64,000 bases of DNA from Dyadobacter tibetensis Y620-1 (lineage in GTDB: Bacteria; Bacteroidota; Bacteroidia; Cytophagales; Spirosomataceae), in NCBI RefSeq assembly GCF_000566685.1, contig NZ_AZQN01000002.1:62001-126000 (forward strand). Direction: 5' to 3'. The notes under the pieces are model-generated. The model searched no databases. It was not told the origin of the DNA and saw only the letters and a program-made list of their open reading frames with translations. The position numbers and the translations under genes are program-made. Each line of letters begins with the position of its first letter. The first letter of the stretch is position 1. Positions 38,164 to 47,982 of this stretch are shown here, in pieces.

Positions 38164-39339
38164 ATGCAAAGTCACGCCCCTGCTCCACTTTTTCCCGATC
38201 CTGGCCCCGATGCCTGGGCTACCAGAGCGGAAAAGGAACTTGGAATTTCTTCGACAGAGCTTTCCTTTTTGAAATTGAGTAATGGGAAAAGCCTTGCCCC
38301 CTACTATAAAAAACTATACCTTGAAGAGTCAAAAATTCAGGACATCCATAAGGTACAAAAAAAACAGGCTGGCTTTCTCTCTATTGCCCCGGTCTATGAA
38401 CTATCGCAGCTACAATATGTAATCGATAGAGTCAAGGAAAACTGGGCGGATGAGATATTGGTAAATCTTGAAAACTGGCCCATGGCTGACCTCGCGAATT
38501 TAGGGGAAACAATTTCCCGCAATCCCGGGATACCTTTCCATTTTCAATTCGATATAACTGACTTTCAAAGCAGGCTAAGCCTCTATAACTCTGGAAAGGG
38601 TTGGTCATTCGATCCCATTATGCAATGGATGTGCGGCCAGGGCCCCTACGAAACTTCTTTATCTATATTAACGTCCATTATCAAAGAGACCCATTCGCCA
38701 ACATTTACGCCCTTGGAAATCTCGGCTCAACGTCTTTTGGACGGAAAAGTCGACTCAATTCAGGAATTATCACTGACAGTAGCCGCCTTGGTGACCTACT
38801 TAGACTACTTTACCGATCAAGGATTATCGGCTGCCACTGTTTTTAAAAGAATTTCCTATTCTATACAAGTTGGAAACTGTTATATTCAAGAAATATCGAA
38901 ACTGAGAGCTCTCAGGGTGCTCATCCACCGTGTGGCCAGTTATTATAATCTCCCCATATCTGCTCCCGAACCCTTCATAAAGGGGCGTTTCAGCTTGCCC
39001 AACGAACCTGCAGGCTCCGATTATTTTAATCTTGCCCATATGAGTTGCCAAGCCATGAGCATGACTGTTGGCGGTTGCGATGCCATGGTTATGGTTCCCT
39101 TCTCTCAGCAGCCGAATCAGAATAGGCATATGCAGATAGAATTATCTTTAAACATTCCTTTGATCCTCCGAAATGAAGTCCTGCAAGATCGGGTCGGTGA
39201 CCCTTCTGCTGGGTCCTATCTAATAGACACAGCCACTCTGGAACTGGCTGAGTCAGCCTGGTCAAGGTTTTTAGAAATAGAAGAACAAGGAGGCTTAATA
39301 CCCTGTTATGAATCGGGAAGTCTACAAAAAGTTCGGTAA
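38164..39339 (+). CDS. mutA: Methylmalonyl-CoA mutase small subunit, short form
   Basis: A 391-residue non-catalytic subunit of methylmalonyl-CoA mutase, which interconverts succinyl-CoA and (R)-methylmalonyl-CoA. Matching segments: a central barrel with DITDFQSRLSLY, ELSLTVAALVTYLDYF, ISYSIQVGNCYIQEISKLRALRVL, QAMSMTVGGCDAMVMVPF and GDPSAGSYLIDTATLELAE. It stops soon after GGLIPCYESGSLQK, where homologues continue for roughly 60 or more residues. Bases after the stop encode KCP and NEEIPEL-like residues in other frames, so the 3' end may be degraded. mutB follows after 151 bp. Confidence 0.85.
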   Translation: MQSHAPAPLFPDPGPDAWATRAEKELGISSTELSFLKLSNGKSLAPYYKKLYLEESKIQDIHKVQKKQAGFLSIAPVYELSQLQYVIDRVKENWADEILVNLENWPMADLANLGETISRNPGIPFHFQFDITDFQSRLSLYNSGKGWSFDPIMQWMCGQGPYETSLSILTSIIKETHSPTFTPLEISAQRLLDGKVDSIQELSLTVAALVTYLDYFTDQGLSAATVFKRISYSIQVGNCYIQEISKLRALRVLIHRVASYYNLPISAPEPFIKGRFSLPNEPAGSDYFNLAHMSCQAMSMTVGGCDAMVMVPFSQQPNQNRHMQIELSLNIPLILRNEVLQDRVGDPSAGSYLIDTATLELAESAWSRFLEIEEQGGLIPCYESGSLQKVR

Positions 39340-39490
39340 ATGTCCAGAATGAGGAGATACCCGAACTTATAAAACCCAATACAAGTCTCCTGATATAAAT
39401 GTCAGCTAAGCCGTTAGGTATTAAACATTCATTTCTTATAGATCGAAATACCATGCATACAGAAATCTCGCATTTCAAATTTCAACTAGA

Positions 39491-41617
39491 ATGAAACCAG
39501 ACTTCAAAAAAACTAAACCCACACTAACTCCAGAGCTACAGGGCAGAACCAATAGTATTGCTGAGACCCAGGAAGCACCAGATCGTCAGGAGCATGCCTC
39601 AAGCCAGCAAGAGCATAAAATTACCTATGAAGATGCTGGCTATCCCCCATTCCGAAGGGGCCCATACGCTAGCATGTATCTGCAACGCCCCTGGACCATA
39701 CGCCAGTATGCAGGTTTTTCCACAGCTGAAGCCTCGAATGCATTTTATAGAAAAAATTTGAAAGCCGGTCAAAAGGGATTGTCTGTGGCCTTTGACCTTG
39801 CCACACACCGAGGCTACGACTCCGACCATGAAAGAGTGGCCGGGGATGTGGGGATGGCCGGAGTAGCTATCGATACGGTGGAAGACATGAAAATGCTCTT
39901 CGATCAGATCCCATTGGATAAAATGTCTGTATCCATGACGATGAATGGGGCCGTTATACCAATTATGGCCTTTTTTATTGTTGCCGCGAAGGAGCAAGGA
40001 ATCAGTTTGGCCCAGCTTACCGGGACCATTCAAAACGATATTTTAAAGGAATTTATGGTTAGAAATACCTATATCTATCCACCAAAACCTTCCATGCGCA
40101 TTGTAGGGGATATTTTTGCCTATACCACAGCATTTATGCCACGCTTTAATTCTATCAGTATCAGCGGTTACCATATGCACGAGGCAGGCGCCCCAGCAGA
40201 ACTGGAACTGGCCTATACCCTGGCGGATGGTCTGGAATATATACGTACCGGCATAAAAGCCGGGATGGACATTGATGCTTTTGCTCCCCGACTTTCTTTT
40301 TTCTGGGGAATAGGGATGAACCATTTTACGGAGATCGCGAAATTAAGAGCAGGAAGGGTGTTATGGGCAAGGATTGTTCAACAGTTTGAGCCCAAAAAAG
40401 AAAAATCCCTGATGCTACGCACGCATTGCCAAACAAGCGGTTATAGCCTTACTGAACAGAGTCCATTTAATAATATTGCCCGAACCACCACCGAAGCCAT
40501 GGCTGCTGTGATGGGCCACACTCAGTCGCTGCATACCAATTCCCTGGACGAGGCGATTGCCCTTCCTACCGATTTTAGCGCCGCCATTGCAAGGGATACG
40601 CAGATATTTTTGCAGAAAGAGACCGATTTATGCCAGGCAGTGGACGTTTGGGGAGGCTCATATTATGTTGAGAAACTTACCGACTCATTGATCGAGCGTG
40701 CCTGGGAATTGATAGAAGAAATCGAAAAGCTAGGTGGGATGACCCATGCCATTGAGAGTGGTGTTCCAAAAATGCGTATTGAAGAAGCCGCAGCTCGTAA
40801 ACAAGCCCGAATCGATTCCGGAAAGGAGATCGTTGTAGGCGTCAATCGCTTTAAATCGCCGAATACGCAGACCTTTGAGCTGTTGGATATTGACAACGAG
40901 ATGGTGAGAAATAGTCAGTCTGAACGAATTCGGCTAACCAAAGAGGGGCGGAATCAACTGGCCGTCGACAAATGTTTACAAAAGCTTGAATGGGCCTGTA
41001 CCAGATCTGGAGGTCAGGAAATGTCTGAAAATTTATTGGCTCTTGCGGTGGAAGCGGCCGAGAATCGGGCTACCTTAGGTGAGATCTCCATGGCCATGGA
41101 AAAGGTCTTTGGCAGGTATCAGGCTACCTCCCGGACCATTTCTGGAGTATACCAACAAGAATTAAGTCAGGAACCGGATATGGAAGAAGCATTAAGACTT
41201 GCAGATCATTTTGCCTCAGTTGAAGGAAGGAGGCCCAGGATTTTGGTGGCTAAAATGGGTCAGGACGGTCATGACCGGGGAGCCAAAATTATTGCTACGG
41301 GCTTCGCCGACCTCGGCTTCGACGTGGATATAGGCCCCTTATTCCAAACTCCGGCGGAGGTAGCCAGTCAAGCCATCGATAATGATGTGCACGTAATTGG
41401 CATATCGAGCCTGGCCGCGGGACATAAGACCCTGATTCCTGCTCTCATGGCGGAATTGTCGAAAAGAGGCCGGCTGGATATTATGGTTATCATCGGCGGA
41501 GTAATACCGGCAGGAGATTATAAGGATCTTTATGCAGCAGGGGTTAAAGGAATCTTCGGCCCTGGCACCGTCCTCTCCCAAGCGGCTCAAATGGTGCTAC
41601 AGCAGCTATTAACTTAA
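39491..41617 (+). CDS. mutB: Methylmalonyl-CoA mutase large (catalytic) subunit
   Basis: A 708-residue catalytic subunit. A TIM barrel domain (about 60-540) contains [39 protein letters not shown] and [23 protein letters not shown]; the C-terminal cobalamin-binding domain has the base-off motif D592-G-H594-D-R-G with [10 protein letters not shown] and VIIGGVIP further on. It uses adenosylcobalamin for the propionate/succinate interconversion. The N-terminal 40 residues are a polar extension before the barrel. No meaB or mce gene is adjacent. Confidence 0.97.
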   Translation: MKPDFKKTKPTLTPELQGRTNSIAETQEAPDRQEHASSQQEHKITYEDAGYPPFRRGPYASMYLQRPWTIRQYAGFSTAEASNAFYRKNLKAGQKGLSVAFDLATHRGYDSDHERVAGDVGMAGVAIDTVEDMKMLFDQIPLDKMSVSMTMNGAVIPIMAFFIVAAKEQGISLAQLTGTIQNDILKEFMVRNTYIYPPKPSMRIVGDIFAYTTAFMPRFNSISISGYHMHEAGAPAELELAYTLADGLEYIRTGIKAGMDIDAFAPRLSFFWGIGMNHFTEIAKLRAGRVLWARIVQQFEPKKEKSLMLRTHCQTSGYSLTEQSPFNNIARTTTEAMAAVMGHTQSLHTNSLDEAIALPTDFSAAIARDTQIFLQKETDLCQAVDVWGGSYYVEKLTDSLIERAWELIEEIEKLGGMTHAIESGVPKMRIEEAAARKQARIDSGKEIVVGVNRFKSPNTQTFELLDIDNEMVRNSQSERIRLTKEGRNQLAVDKCLQKLEWACTRSGGQEMSENLLALAVEAAENRATLGEISMAMEKVFGRYQATSRTISGVYQQELSQEPDMEEALRLADHFASVEGRRPRILVAKMGQDGHDRGAKIIATGFADLGFDVDIGPLFQTPAEVASQAIDNDVHVIGISSLAAGHKTLIPALMAELSKRGRLDIMVIIGGVIPAGDYKDLYAAGVKGIFGPGTVLSQAAQMVLQQLLT

Positions 41618-41789
41618 GCGGGATGAATCCTCGTTTTCAAGATTAATTATGCTGCCTTTTAATTGTAACCGTGCTAGATTATTGTGAATAGCCAGGCACC
41701 TGTGAGTCGAACCTGATTCTATTGTACTTATATGGCTTTGTTCCATAGAAAGGCACTTAGTTATTCGGTCATTCCGTTTTATACACGGC

Positions 41790-42977
41790 TTAAGCTTTCC
41801 CTAATAATAGCGAAGTGCAGTTTCCACCAAATCCAAATGAATTGGAAAGCATCCAATTCATTTCTGGCTGATGTAGTAAAGTCGTCACCAAGGCATTTTC
41901 CGATCCCGGAAGGGGATTTCTTACATGAAGATTGGGATATATTTCCTGATGCTGAAGGGATAAGAAACAATATATAGCCTCTATGGCTCCGGAAGCGCCC
42001 AGTGTATGACCGGTGAAGGATTTGGTAGAACTGAAATAAGGCAGCTTGTGAAAAACCTGTTGCATGGCAAATAACTCTACGGCATCGTTATTGATGGTTC
42101 CTGTGCCATGCGTATTGATATAATCGATCTGATCTGGATGAATATGGGCCATGCGTAATGCCCCTAGCATCGTCGCCTGTGCCCCCACTGCCTGGTCGGA
42201 CATGGCGGAGGGATGGTAGGCATCGTTGGCATTTCCATATCCTGCCACCCTGCCATATATAGGCTTGTGCTCTACCTCAGATTCAGCCTCCAGAACCAGA
42301 TAGGCCGCACCTTCGCCCAGATTTAACCCATCACGGTCTAGGTCGAAAGGACGGGTAGGCTGAGAAGACAATATTTTTAGGGCATTGAAGCCATTGACCG
42401 TATACTTAGCTAGACTGTCGACGCCCCCCACGATGGCTCTTTTCGCTCTGCCCGATTGTATCAGCCTCATTCCCATCATAATGGCATTCGCAGAGGATGA
42501 GCAGGCGGTATTCAAGGTATTGCTATAGCCGCTCATTTTGTAGGCCTCAATAATTCGTAAGGCATGAGCAGATCCACTATAGGAGTCTAAAAATGAGGAA
42601 CCCTGAGACTGTAAATTAGCGTCAGCATAAAGCTGATCGGTAATACACATACCTCCTACTGTACTGGCTGATACAAATGCTGTGTCTACCGAAGATAAAT
42701 CCCGGGCTGTAAGCTTCGCCTGAAGGATAGCCTCTCTAAATGCCTTTTCTGCCAATAGACAAGTACGGGTATGACCCTGAAACTTTTCAAGCATTTCACT
42801 TAGGGCATCCGAACTGATGGGCACCTCTGCAAATGGTAAAGTTTGGGTATATATCGACTCGAAGAATTGAGCCTGGCCAATACCGGAATTTCCAGCCCGC
42901 AAACCTTCCAGATTGGACTGGACATCCAATCCTAAAGAAGTAACGATGCCCATACCGGTAACCAAAACACCCTCCAT
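41790..42977 (-). CDS. Beta-ketoacyl-ACP synthase (KS-alpha, FabF-like), pigment cluster
   Basis: A 395-residue active condensing enzyme: catalytic C159 in LNTACSSSANAI, H290 in NTHGTGT, K319 and H324 in KSFTGHTLGASGA, and the C-terminal NSFGFGGNCTSLLLG. It extends an ACP-bound chain with malonyl units. It is the last gene of the minus-strand pigment operon, 1 bp after the ACP gene. In aryl polyene pathways it pairs with a chain-length factor; the degenerate KS at 5570-6622 is the candidate. The KS-like gene has all residues the other lacks. Confidence 0.92.
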   Translation of the reverse strand: MEGVLVTGMGIVTSLGLDVQSNLEGLRAGNSGIGQAQFFESIYTQTLPFAEVPISSDALSEMLEKFQGHTRTCLLAEKAFREAILQAKLTARDLSSVDTAFVSASTVGGMCITDQLYADANLQSQGSSFLDSYSGSAHALRIIEAYKMSGYSNTLNTACSSSANAIMMGMRLIQSGRAKRAIVGGVDSLAKYTVNGFNALKILSSQPTRPFDLDRDGLNLGEGAAYLVLEAESEVEHKPIYGRVAGYGNANDAYHPSAMSDQAVGAQATMLGALRMAHIHPDQIDYINTHGTGTINNDAVELFAMQQVFHKLPYFSSTKSFTGHTLGASGAIEAIYCFLSLQHQEIYPNLHVRNPLPGSENALVTTLLHQPEMNWMLSNSFGFGGNCTSLLLGKA

Positions 42978-42978
42978 T

Positions 42979-43248
42979 TTAAATTGTTTTTGAGTGCTCG
43001 GTTATATAGGCAGCCATATGGTTCACATCGACGAGCACTTTCCGCCCTTCAGCAGGATTGGTGATTTTAATCCCGTATTCTCTTTCCAATAATACTACTA
43101 ACTCCAAAGAGTCAATGGAATCCAGACCTAATTCCCCTCCAAATAGAGGCTCTTCGTCTTTTATATCCTCAGGCTTTATGTCCAATAGATTCAGATACGT
43201 TACGATCTGAGTTTTCAACACCGATTTTAAGTTGTTTGAGTCTGTCAT
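42979..43248 (-). CDS. Acyl carrier protein, pigment cluster
   Basis: An 89-residue ACP. The phosphopantetheine attachment serine is S44 in ELGLDSIDSLEL (G-L-D-S-I), within a four-helix pattern and an acidic pI. It carries the growing polyene or the aromatic starter. The phosphopantetheinyl transferase at 55134-55778 probably activates it. It lies between the ABC permease (67 bp) and KS (1 bp). Confidence 0.95.
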   Translation of the reverse strand: MTDSNNLKSVLKTQIVTYLNLLDIKPEDIKDEEPLFGGELGLDSIDSLELVVLLEREYGIKITNPAEGRKVLVDVNHMAAYITEHSKTI

Positions 43249-43315
43249 TTTTCTATTTGATTCCTACTTAATTTACGTACGTTGGGAGCGAAAAGTTGAA
43301 AATCGCCTCTCCTCC

Positions 43316-44602
43316 CTAAATTATTCGATCTATTTTGAATTTTATATAACTTCCTAACTGGCAAATCACGACAAACAACCCCAGAAAAACAATAACCTCC
43401 TGTAAGTCATGCCAACTCCCCCCTTTTAAAAACAGGATATAAAATCCTTCCAGACACCAGTGCAGGGGTGAAAAATTGGCTGCTATCTGCATATACCCCG
43501 GCATCACAAAGGTAGGAACCAGTATTCCTCCTACTGCACCGAAAATAATAATGGAAACAGCGCCAAATCCATTGGCCTGCTCCTGTGTCCGTGCCATGGC
43601 ACCTACCAAAGTGGCATAGCTCACTGCAGAAAGGCTACTGAGAAGTACCACGACGCAGGCAGCAAGCCAATTGTCTGGAATGGTTAATGGTGGCAGCCCT
43701 ATGGCTGGCAGAAAGGTCATGCCCATACCAAAGGTAACAAGAACCTGCAGTACGGCGACTATCAGATACACTAGCATTTTACTGGTCATAACCAGTGCAA
43801 ATGAAGTAGGCATGGTTCGCAAACGCATAAAACTACCTCCTGCCCTTTCCTTTACCAGATTACTTCCTAAAGATACAACCATAAAAAACATAGCAAAAAT
43901 GGTCCAGGCAGGCACATTATGCTGCGACGCGTTAGGAACCACACGACTGTTGCCATTCATTGCTATTTCAGTCTTAATCTGCACCCGGTTGAACTCTATT
44001 TTTTCACGCAATATCCTTTCGTTTCCTTCTATATCCATGGCTGCATAAATCTCCGAAACCATCTGGGCATTTTCTATTTCCCCTAGTAACGAATATATTA
44101 TACCGAGAACCGAATGCGTGTAATTCTCCTGTAATACCGGATCCTGATAGAACTTCAAAGATGGAATAGCAGCATTTCTTTTAGACAAACTGTCATCGGA
44201 AAGGCCCAGATCTTGCATTAATATCTGGCTTAACTCCTGGGCATTGGCACTCATCCCCGCACTAAAATGATCTGGGATGTACAGTGCAAGCATTTTTCCT
44301 CTGGCAAGAAGTTCAGCTTTAAGTGATTCTTCCCTGAGCTCCGGCGAGGCGTCCATTTCAAAAAGTCCTGATTCAACCATTTTACCAATCAGGACAGCGC
44401 CCTGAGCACCTTGGTCGTGATTGACTACGAGCATTGGAATTTTATTCTCATTCACAACTTTATATGCTCCATCTTGGATGATGGTAATGATTCCCACCAA
44501 TAACAAGGGCATCAGAAAGAGCAGCATGAGCCCTACCCGATCATTGACCAGCTGAATAAATTCTTTTCTTAGCGCAGCAAAAATTTTGAATAAGCTCATC
44601 AA
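43316..44602 (-). CDS. ABC-2 type transporter permease, pigment cluster
   Basis: A 428-residue ABC-2 permease: one N-terminal helix (about 24-44), a large extracytoplasmic domain, then about five helices in the C-terminal half, with the WTIFAMFFMVVSLGSNLVKERAGGSFMRLRTMPTS loop region split by E-R-x-x-G-S. It overlaps the ATPase gene by 4 bp (ATGA), so the two form one exporter. The likely cargo is the pigment or a precursor. Confidence 0.9.
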   Translation of the reverse strand: MMSLFKIFAALRKEFIQLVNDRVGLMLLFLMPLLLVGIITIIQDGAYKVVNENKIPMLVVNHDQGAQGAVLIGKMVESGLFEMDASPELREESLKAELLARGKMLALYIPDHFSAGMSANAQELSQILMQDLGLSDDSLSKRNAAIPSLKFYQDPVLQENYTHSVLGIIYSLLGEIENAQMVSEIYAAMDIEGNERILREKIEFNRVQIKTEIAMNGNSRVVPNASQHNVPAWTIFAMFFMVVSLGSNLVKERAGGSFMRLRTMPTSFALVMTSKMLVYLIVAVLQVLVTFGMGMTFLPAIGLPPLTIPDNWLAACVVVLLSSLSAVSYATLVGAMARTQEQANGFGAVSIIIFGAVGGILVPTFVMPGYMQIAANFSPLHWCLEGFYILFLKGGSWHDLQEVIVFLGLFVVICQLGSYIKFKIDRII

Positions 44603-45348
44603 TCCCGGTAGGCCGTCCCCGTTAAGTCTATGAATAATGATTGCAAATTCCGGGATTTATGACGGGATAATAGTTCGTCTGTGGGGCCGTTGGCCACCAA
44701 AACACCATGATCCAGCATAGCAATATGATCGCAGATATCCTGGGCCTCCGTGAGATGATGTGACGTATACACGATGGTTGTCCCTTCATCTTTTATCTTC
44801 TTCAGATAATTAATTATCGCTTCTTTGCTTTGCACGTCTACCCCTACAGTTGGCTCATCCAGGAAAAGAAACTTGGGTTGATGTACGATTCCTATCACCA
44901 AATTCAACCTTCTTTTCATACCCCCGGAGAAGGTTTCTACCTTTTTGTTCCTGACATCATTTAAGCCTAGGACAGTAAACAGTTCATTTTGTCGTAAACT
45001 TATCCTGGCCCTCGACATATTGCTCATGGCACCAAAGTAATGGAGATTTTGAGCGGCCGTCAACTCAGGGTAAAAGGCATATTCCTGAGGAACAAAACCA
45101 AGGTGACCTTTTACAAGTTCAGGTGATATCAAATCACCGGAATCACGAAAATGTATCAAACCACTAGTAGGGCGGATTAGTCCACATAACATCGCTATCA
45201 AGCTGGATTTTCCTGCACCATTAGGCCCCAACAAACCAAATACGGCCCCTTGGGCTATGGAAAGGCTAAGGTCTTTAATGGCAAACCGAGGACTCCCCGG
45301 ATAAATCAGGCATAAATCTTCGATGATAATCCCTCTGGTGTCACGCAT
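44599..45348 (-). CDS. ABC transporter ATP-binding protein, pigment cluster
   Basis: A 249-residue ATPase of the drug-resistance (DRA/ABC-2) class: Walker A GPNGAGKSS near residue 40, Q-loop FVPQEYAFYPELTA, signature SGGMKRRLNL, Walker B FLFLDEPTVGVD and the H-loop TSHHLTEAQDI. It overlaps its upstream neighbour by TAATG (1 bp) and the permease by ATGA (4 bp). Confidence 0.94.
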   Translation of the reverse strand: MRDTRGIIIEDLCLIYPGSPRFAIKDLSLSIAQGAVFGLLGPNGAGKSSLIAMLCGLIRPTSGLIHFRDSGDLISPELVKGHLGFVPQEYAFYPELTAAQNLHYFGAMSNMSRARISLRQNELFTVLGLNDVRNKKVETFSGGMKRRLNLVIGIVHQPKFLFLDEPTVGVDVQSKEAIINYLKKIKDEGTTIVYTSHHLTEAQDICDHIAMLDHGVLVANGPTDELLSRHKSRNLQSLFIDLTGTAYRD

Positions 45349-46382
45349 TACTTCGCACTTAAATTCAACTTAGATAAACGCTTGAAAGCATCCTTTTCTA
45401 CTGCCCGTATTTCGAGCATGATATCGGCGATTTCATCGAAATCACTTTGTTCGGTAAGTCTACCCTTGTATACGCCCGCCATTTTTATGGCACTGTTTCG
45501 CCACAAATCACCCGACTTCGTAAACTCGTCAGAAAGTTGAGCCACCCGATCGTCCTCCAAAATACCCCCTGCCTGCTCGAGAAAGGCTCCATATAGAAAG
45601 CGGAAACCTCCTCCCCCCGTACCTATTTCTTCCTGCATACGCACGATCTGACCTAGGTAAAGTCCTGCCTTACGCGGCCCCAACTTTGAACGCCATTTTC
45701 GAATATGATTGGCCGTATATCGGATACCATCCACCCCTGCGACACTTCCAGGTATATATAACATGTCACGAATATTCCTTTTAATCCCTTTAACTATTGC
45801 TTTTCTTACCGTGTGCGCAGATACTTCGCTTATACTTTCGGGATAATAAATATGTCCTTTTGGCGCAAAAGTCCCTTTGGCAAACCTTACTTTAGTCAGT
45901 TCTTCGGCAGTCAATTGAGTTACCGTTTCCATTACCGGGTCACTAATCAGGTAGTGGTCCTGCTGCTTCCCATAAACTATCAGATTATGGGCATTAAAGT
46001 GAAACCTATATTCTTTCGGGAAATAAGTCAAATGGAAAACGCCTACCTGGCAGCCAACCGGAACATCCTGTGATAACTTTAAATCCAGAAACTCCTGGGC
46101 TCCTGCCTCACTGGAGAAACGCTTATGGTTTATTTTCACCCCCAGTGCACTACAAGTTCTTTTAAATATCGCTCCGGGCATCGTCCTGAAGGATATTGCG
46201 GGTCCATTATTGACTGTCAAAAAAGGTATCTGTATGTAGAACAATCCAGATCCCATGCCAAAGGCCAGGGGTTCGGTCATAAAGTCCAACCCCTGATGGC
46301 GCAACAGTGCGGTGGTCACTCCATTTTCACAGTGCGCCGTTTGTAAATGTTCAAATGATGACTCCACATGATTTAATTCCAA
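45348..46382 (-). CDS. BtrH N-terminal domain protein, pigment cluster
   Basis: A 344-residue protein with a BtrH-type (papain-like/C39-like) N-terminal domain: C18 in AHCENGVTTALLRHQGLDF (an expected nucleophile-like position), and a histidine region near HFNAHNLIVYGKQQDHYLISDPVMETV. In butirosin synthesis BtrH transfers an acyl chain from ACP to an amine. In pigment clusters, a thioester-to-ester acyl transfer role is possible but untested. It is coupled to its neighbours: 4 bp after the 132-residue protein and 1-bp overlap with the ATPase gene. Confidence 0.8.
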   Translation of the reverse strand: MELNHVESSFEHLQTAHCENGVTTALLRHQGLDFMTEPLAFGMGSGLFYIQIPFLTVNNGPAISFRTMPGAIFKRTCSALGVKINHKRFSSEAGAQEFLDLKLSQDVPVGCQVGVFHLTYFPKEYRFHFNAHNLIVYGKQQDHYLISDPVMETVTQLTAEELTKVRFAKGTFAPKGHIYYPESISEVSAHTVRKAIVKGIKRNIRDMLYIPGSVAGVDGIRYTANHIRKWRSKLGPRKAGLYLGQIVRMQEEIGTGGGGFRFLYGAFLEQAGGILEDDRVAQLSDEFTKSGDLWRNSAIKMAGVYKGRLTEQSDFDEIADIMLEIRAVEKDAFKRLSKLNLSAK

Positions 46383-46386
46383 AATA

Positions 46387-46785
46387 TTAACCTTTAAAAT
46401 TCTTTAATGTATCCAGGGTAATTTCAAATGCATCGGCATATTTCTGAAGTTTTTTATCGCTCATTTTTTTAAATACCGATGGTTTTAGATGACGTTTTAT
46501 AAAGAATGGAAAAATACCCGTATAGCCCGAAAGAACCGAAACATCCATCAGTCTGAGTTCCATAAAATAACGTATCGGACTCGAAACGCCATCCTTTACG
46601 GCCTGTTGCGCAGCAGCGATTCTCTCTTCTACTTCATCCCAGGCACTGTCCAGAGCCAGCTTCTTTACCTCCCAGCCCTGGCTTAGTGCCGTTTCATACT
46701 TCCCTGAGTCATTTTTAACATAGCAAAGCTCCCTGGTGTGGGCGCCAAGAGCACTGGGATCCTGAGGTAAATCTTCCTTTTTCAT
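46387..46785 (-). CDS. Small conserved pigment-cluster protein, function unknown
   Basis: A 132-residue, mostly helical, soluble protein with no signal peptide or membrane segment. It contains RYFMELRLMDVSVLSGYTGIFPFFIKRHLKP in its middle, a pattern with aromatic residues. I recognise no named family. Position between DarB (54 bp) and the BtrH protein (4 bp) and similar small genes in other flexirubin-type loci suggest an accessory role. Confidence 0.7.
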   Translation of the reverse strand: MKKEDLPQDPSALGAHTRELCYVKNDSGKYETALSQGWEVKKLALDSAWDEVEERIAAAQQAVKDGVSSPIRYFMELRLMDVSVLSGYTGIFPFFIKRHLKPSVFKKMSDKKLQKYADAFEITLDTLKNFKG

Positions 46786-46839
46786 CTTGCGAATTTTTAA
46801 TTGGCCTTCCCGGTTTAATCTACCAAGTGCTCAGCAGCG

Positions 46840-47982
46840 CTAGCAGACTGTCAGTAGGCAGAACATATAAGAAAATCTTGCGCTTTCCGGAACGGCGAGT
46901 AGAATACTTTGCCCCTTTTTTAACGCTCCTGAATTAAAAACAGCTTCAAGCATTAGATAAATGGATGCCGATCCTATATTCCCTACCGCTGCTAAATTGG
47001 TAAACCATTTTTCCTTGGGAATAGGCATTCCATTTTGAGTAAAAAACTCATCTATTTTGTTTTCGAAAAAGTAGCTGGACAAATGAGGCAGGAAATAGTC
47101 CACATCCTCCATACTGGTTCCCTTTTCTGACATGATTTCTTTCAGCTTCGAAAATCCAAGTTTAACGATTTTTTCTCCCAACAGTTTAACATCTTGTTTG
47201 ATGCTCAATACCGACTGGGAAGCAATCTCGCCCGCTGTATAGTCCTTGAAACTTGTAAGGGTTCCGTCAGGTTCTTTTTCGGCAGCCATATACATGCAGG
47301 GCTCCTCCGTATTAGCGAAGGAACAACCCTGAATCCATTCAATTTTCAGTGATATCCCGCTAGCATTAGGCTTATCCTGAATCATCAAGGCCCCTGCTCC
47401 ATCGGACAGCATCCAGCGAAGAAAATCCTTTTCAAACGCAATGATTGGATTCTGCTCGAGCTTCATCATCTGCTGCACCTCTTCTGAAAACTGTTGGGCG
47501 CGAAGTACAGGAGAAACCCGTTCTGAAGCACAGGCAACAGCCATTTTTTTATCTCCTAGTCTTACCGCCATATGCGCATATTTGAGGGCATGCATTCCCG
47601 AGCAACATACTCCCGAAGGAGATACTACTTCCACAGCGTTTAATTCTGGCAAATATCCATGTACCATCACCCCATGAGAGGGCATGAATTGGTCGGGAAT
47701 AGAAGTGGCACAACTCAACAAGTCAATCGCTTTCAAAGACTCTTCAGAATCCTTACAAAGGGCACGCACGGCTAAGGAGGCCATTTCAGCATTCGTATGA
47801 GTAGGTCTGCCCTGCTGATCCATGGCATAGTAGCGACGTTTTATCCCATTATTGCGAAGCACAATTGCTCTGGACTTAGAAGGTTTTCCATTCACAAATC
47901 CCAAATAGGTCTCCATATCTTCATTGGAGACACCCTCATTCGGCAAAAAACTGGCTATTCGGGTAATAAAGGTATCAGACAT
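46840..47982 (-). CDS. darB: DarB-like ketosynthase III (dialkylresorcinol pathway)
   Basis: A 380-residue KAS III-type condensing enzyme. Catalytic C127 lies in SGVCCSGMHAL, H300 in FLPHLSSYF and N335 in AAVGNIGSAS. In the dialkylresorcinol pathway DarB makes the first C-C bond between two fatty-acid-derived thioesters, and DarA then closes and aromatises the ring. The gene starts within the DarA stop (TAATG, 1-bp overlap), which supports a tight pair. The name rests on the sequence type and this context. Confidence 0.88.
   Translation of the reverse strand: MSDTFITRIASFLPNEGVSNEDMETYLGFVNGKPSKSRAIVLRNNGIKRRYYAMDQQGRPTHTNAEMASLAVRALCKDSEESLKAIDLLSCATSIPDQFMPSHGVMVHGYLPELNAVEVVSPSGVCCSGMHALKYAHMAVRLGDKKMAVACASERVSPVLRAQQFSEEVQQMMKLEQNPIIAFEKDFLRWMLSDGAGALMIQDKPNASGISLKIEWIQGCSFANTEEPCMYMAAEKEPDGTLTSFKDYTAGEIASQSVLSIKQDVKLLGEKIVKLGFSKLKEIMSEKGTSMEDVDYFLPHLSSYFFENKIDEFFTQNGMPIPKEKWFTNLAAVGNIGSASIYLMLEAVFNSGALKKGQSILLAVPESARFSYMFCLLTVC

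Noticed and set aside
39340..39490. Small open frame (about 30 residues) whose TGA overlaps the mutB ATG.
   Set aside because: The peptide matches nothing recognisable; the stretch is better explained as degraded mutA or leader sequence.
41690..41730. A tRNA-like T-arm on the minus strand (G-T-T-C-G-A-C-T-C).
   Set aside because: The bases beside the loop do not pair, and no acceptor stem or anticodon arm is found around it.
41732..41977. An 81-residue open frame starting in the mutB-KS gap.
   Set aside because: Most of it is antisense to the KS gene, and it has no family pattern.
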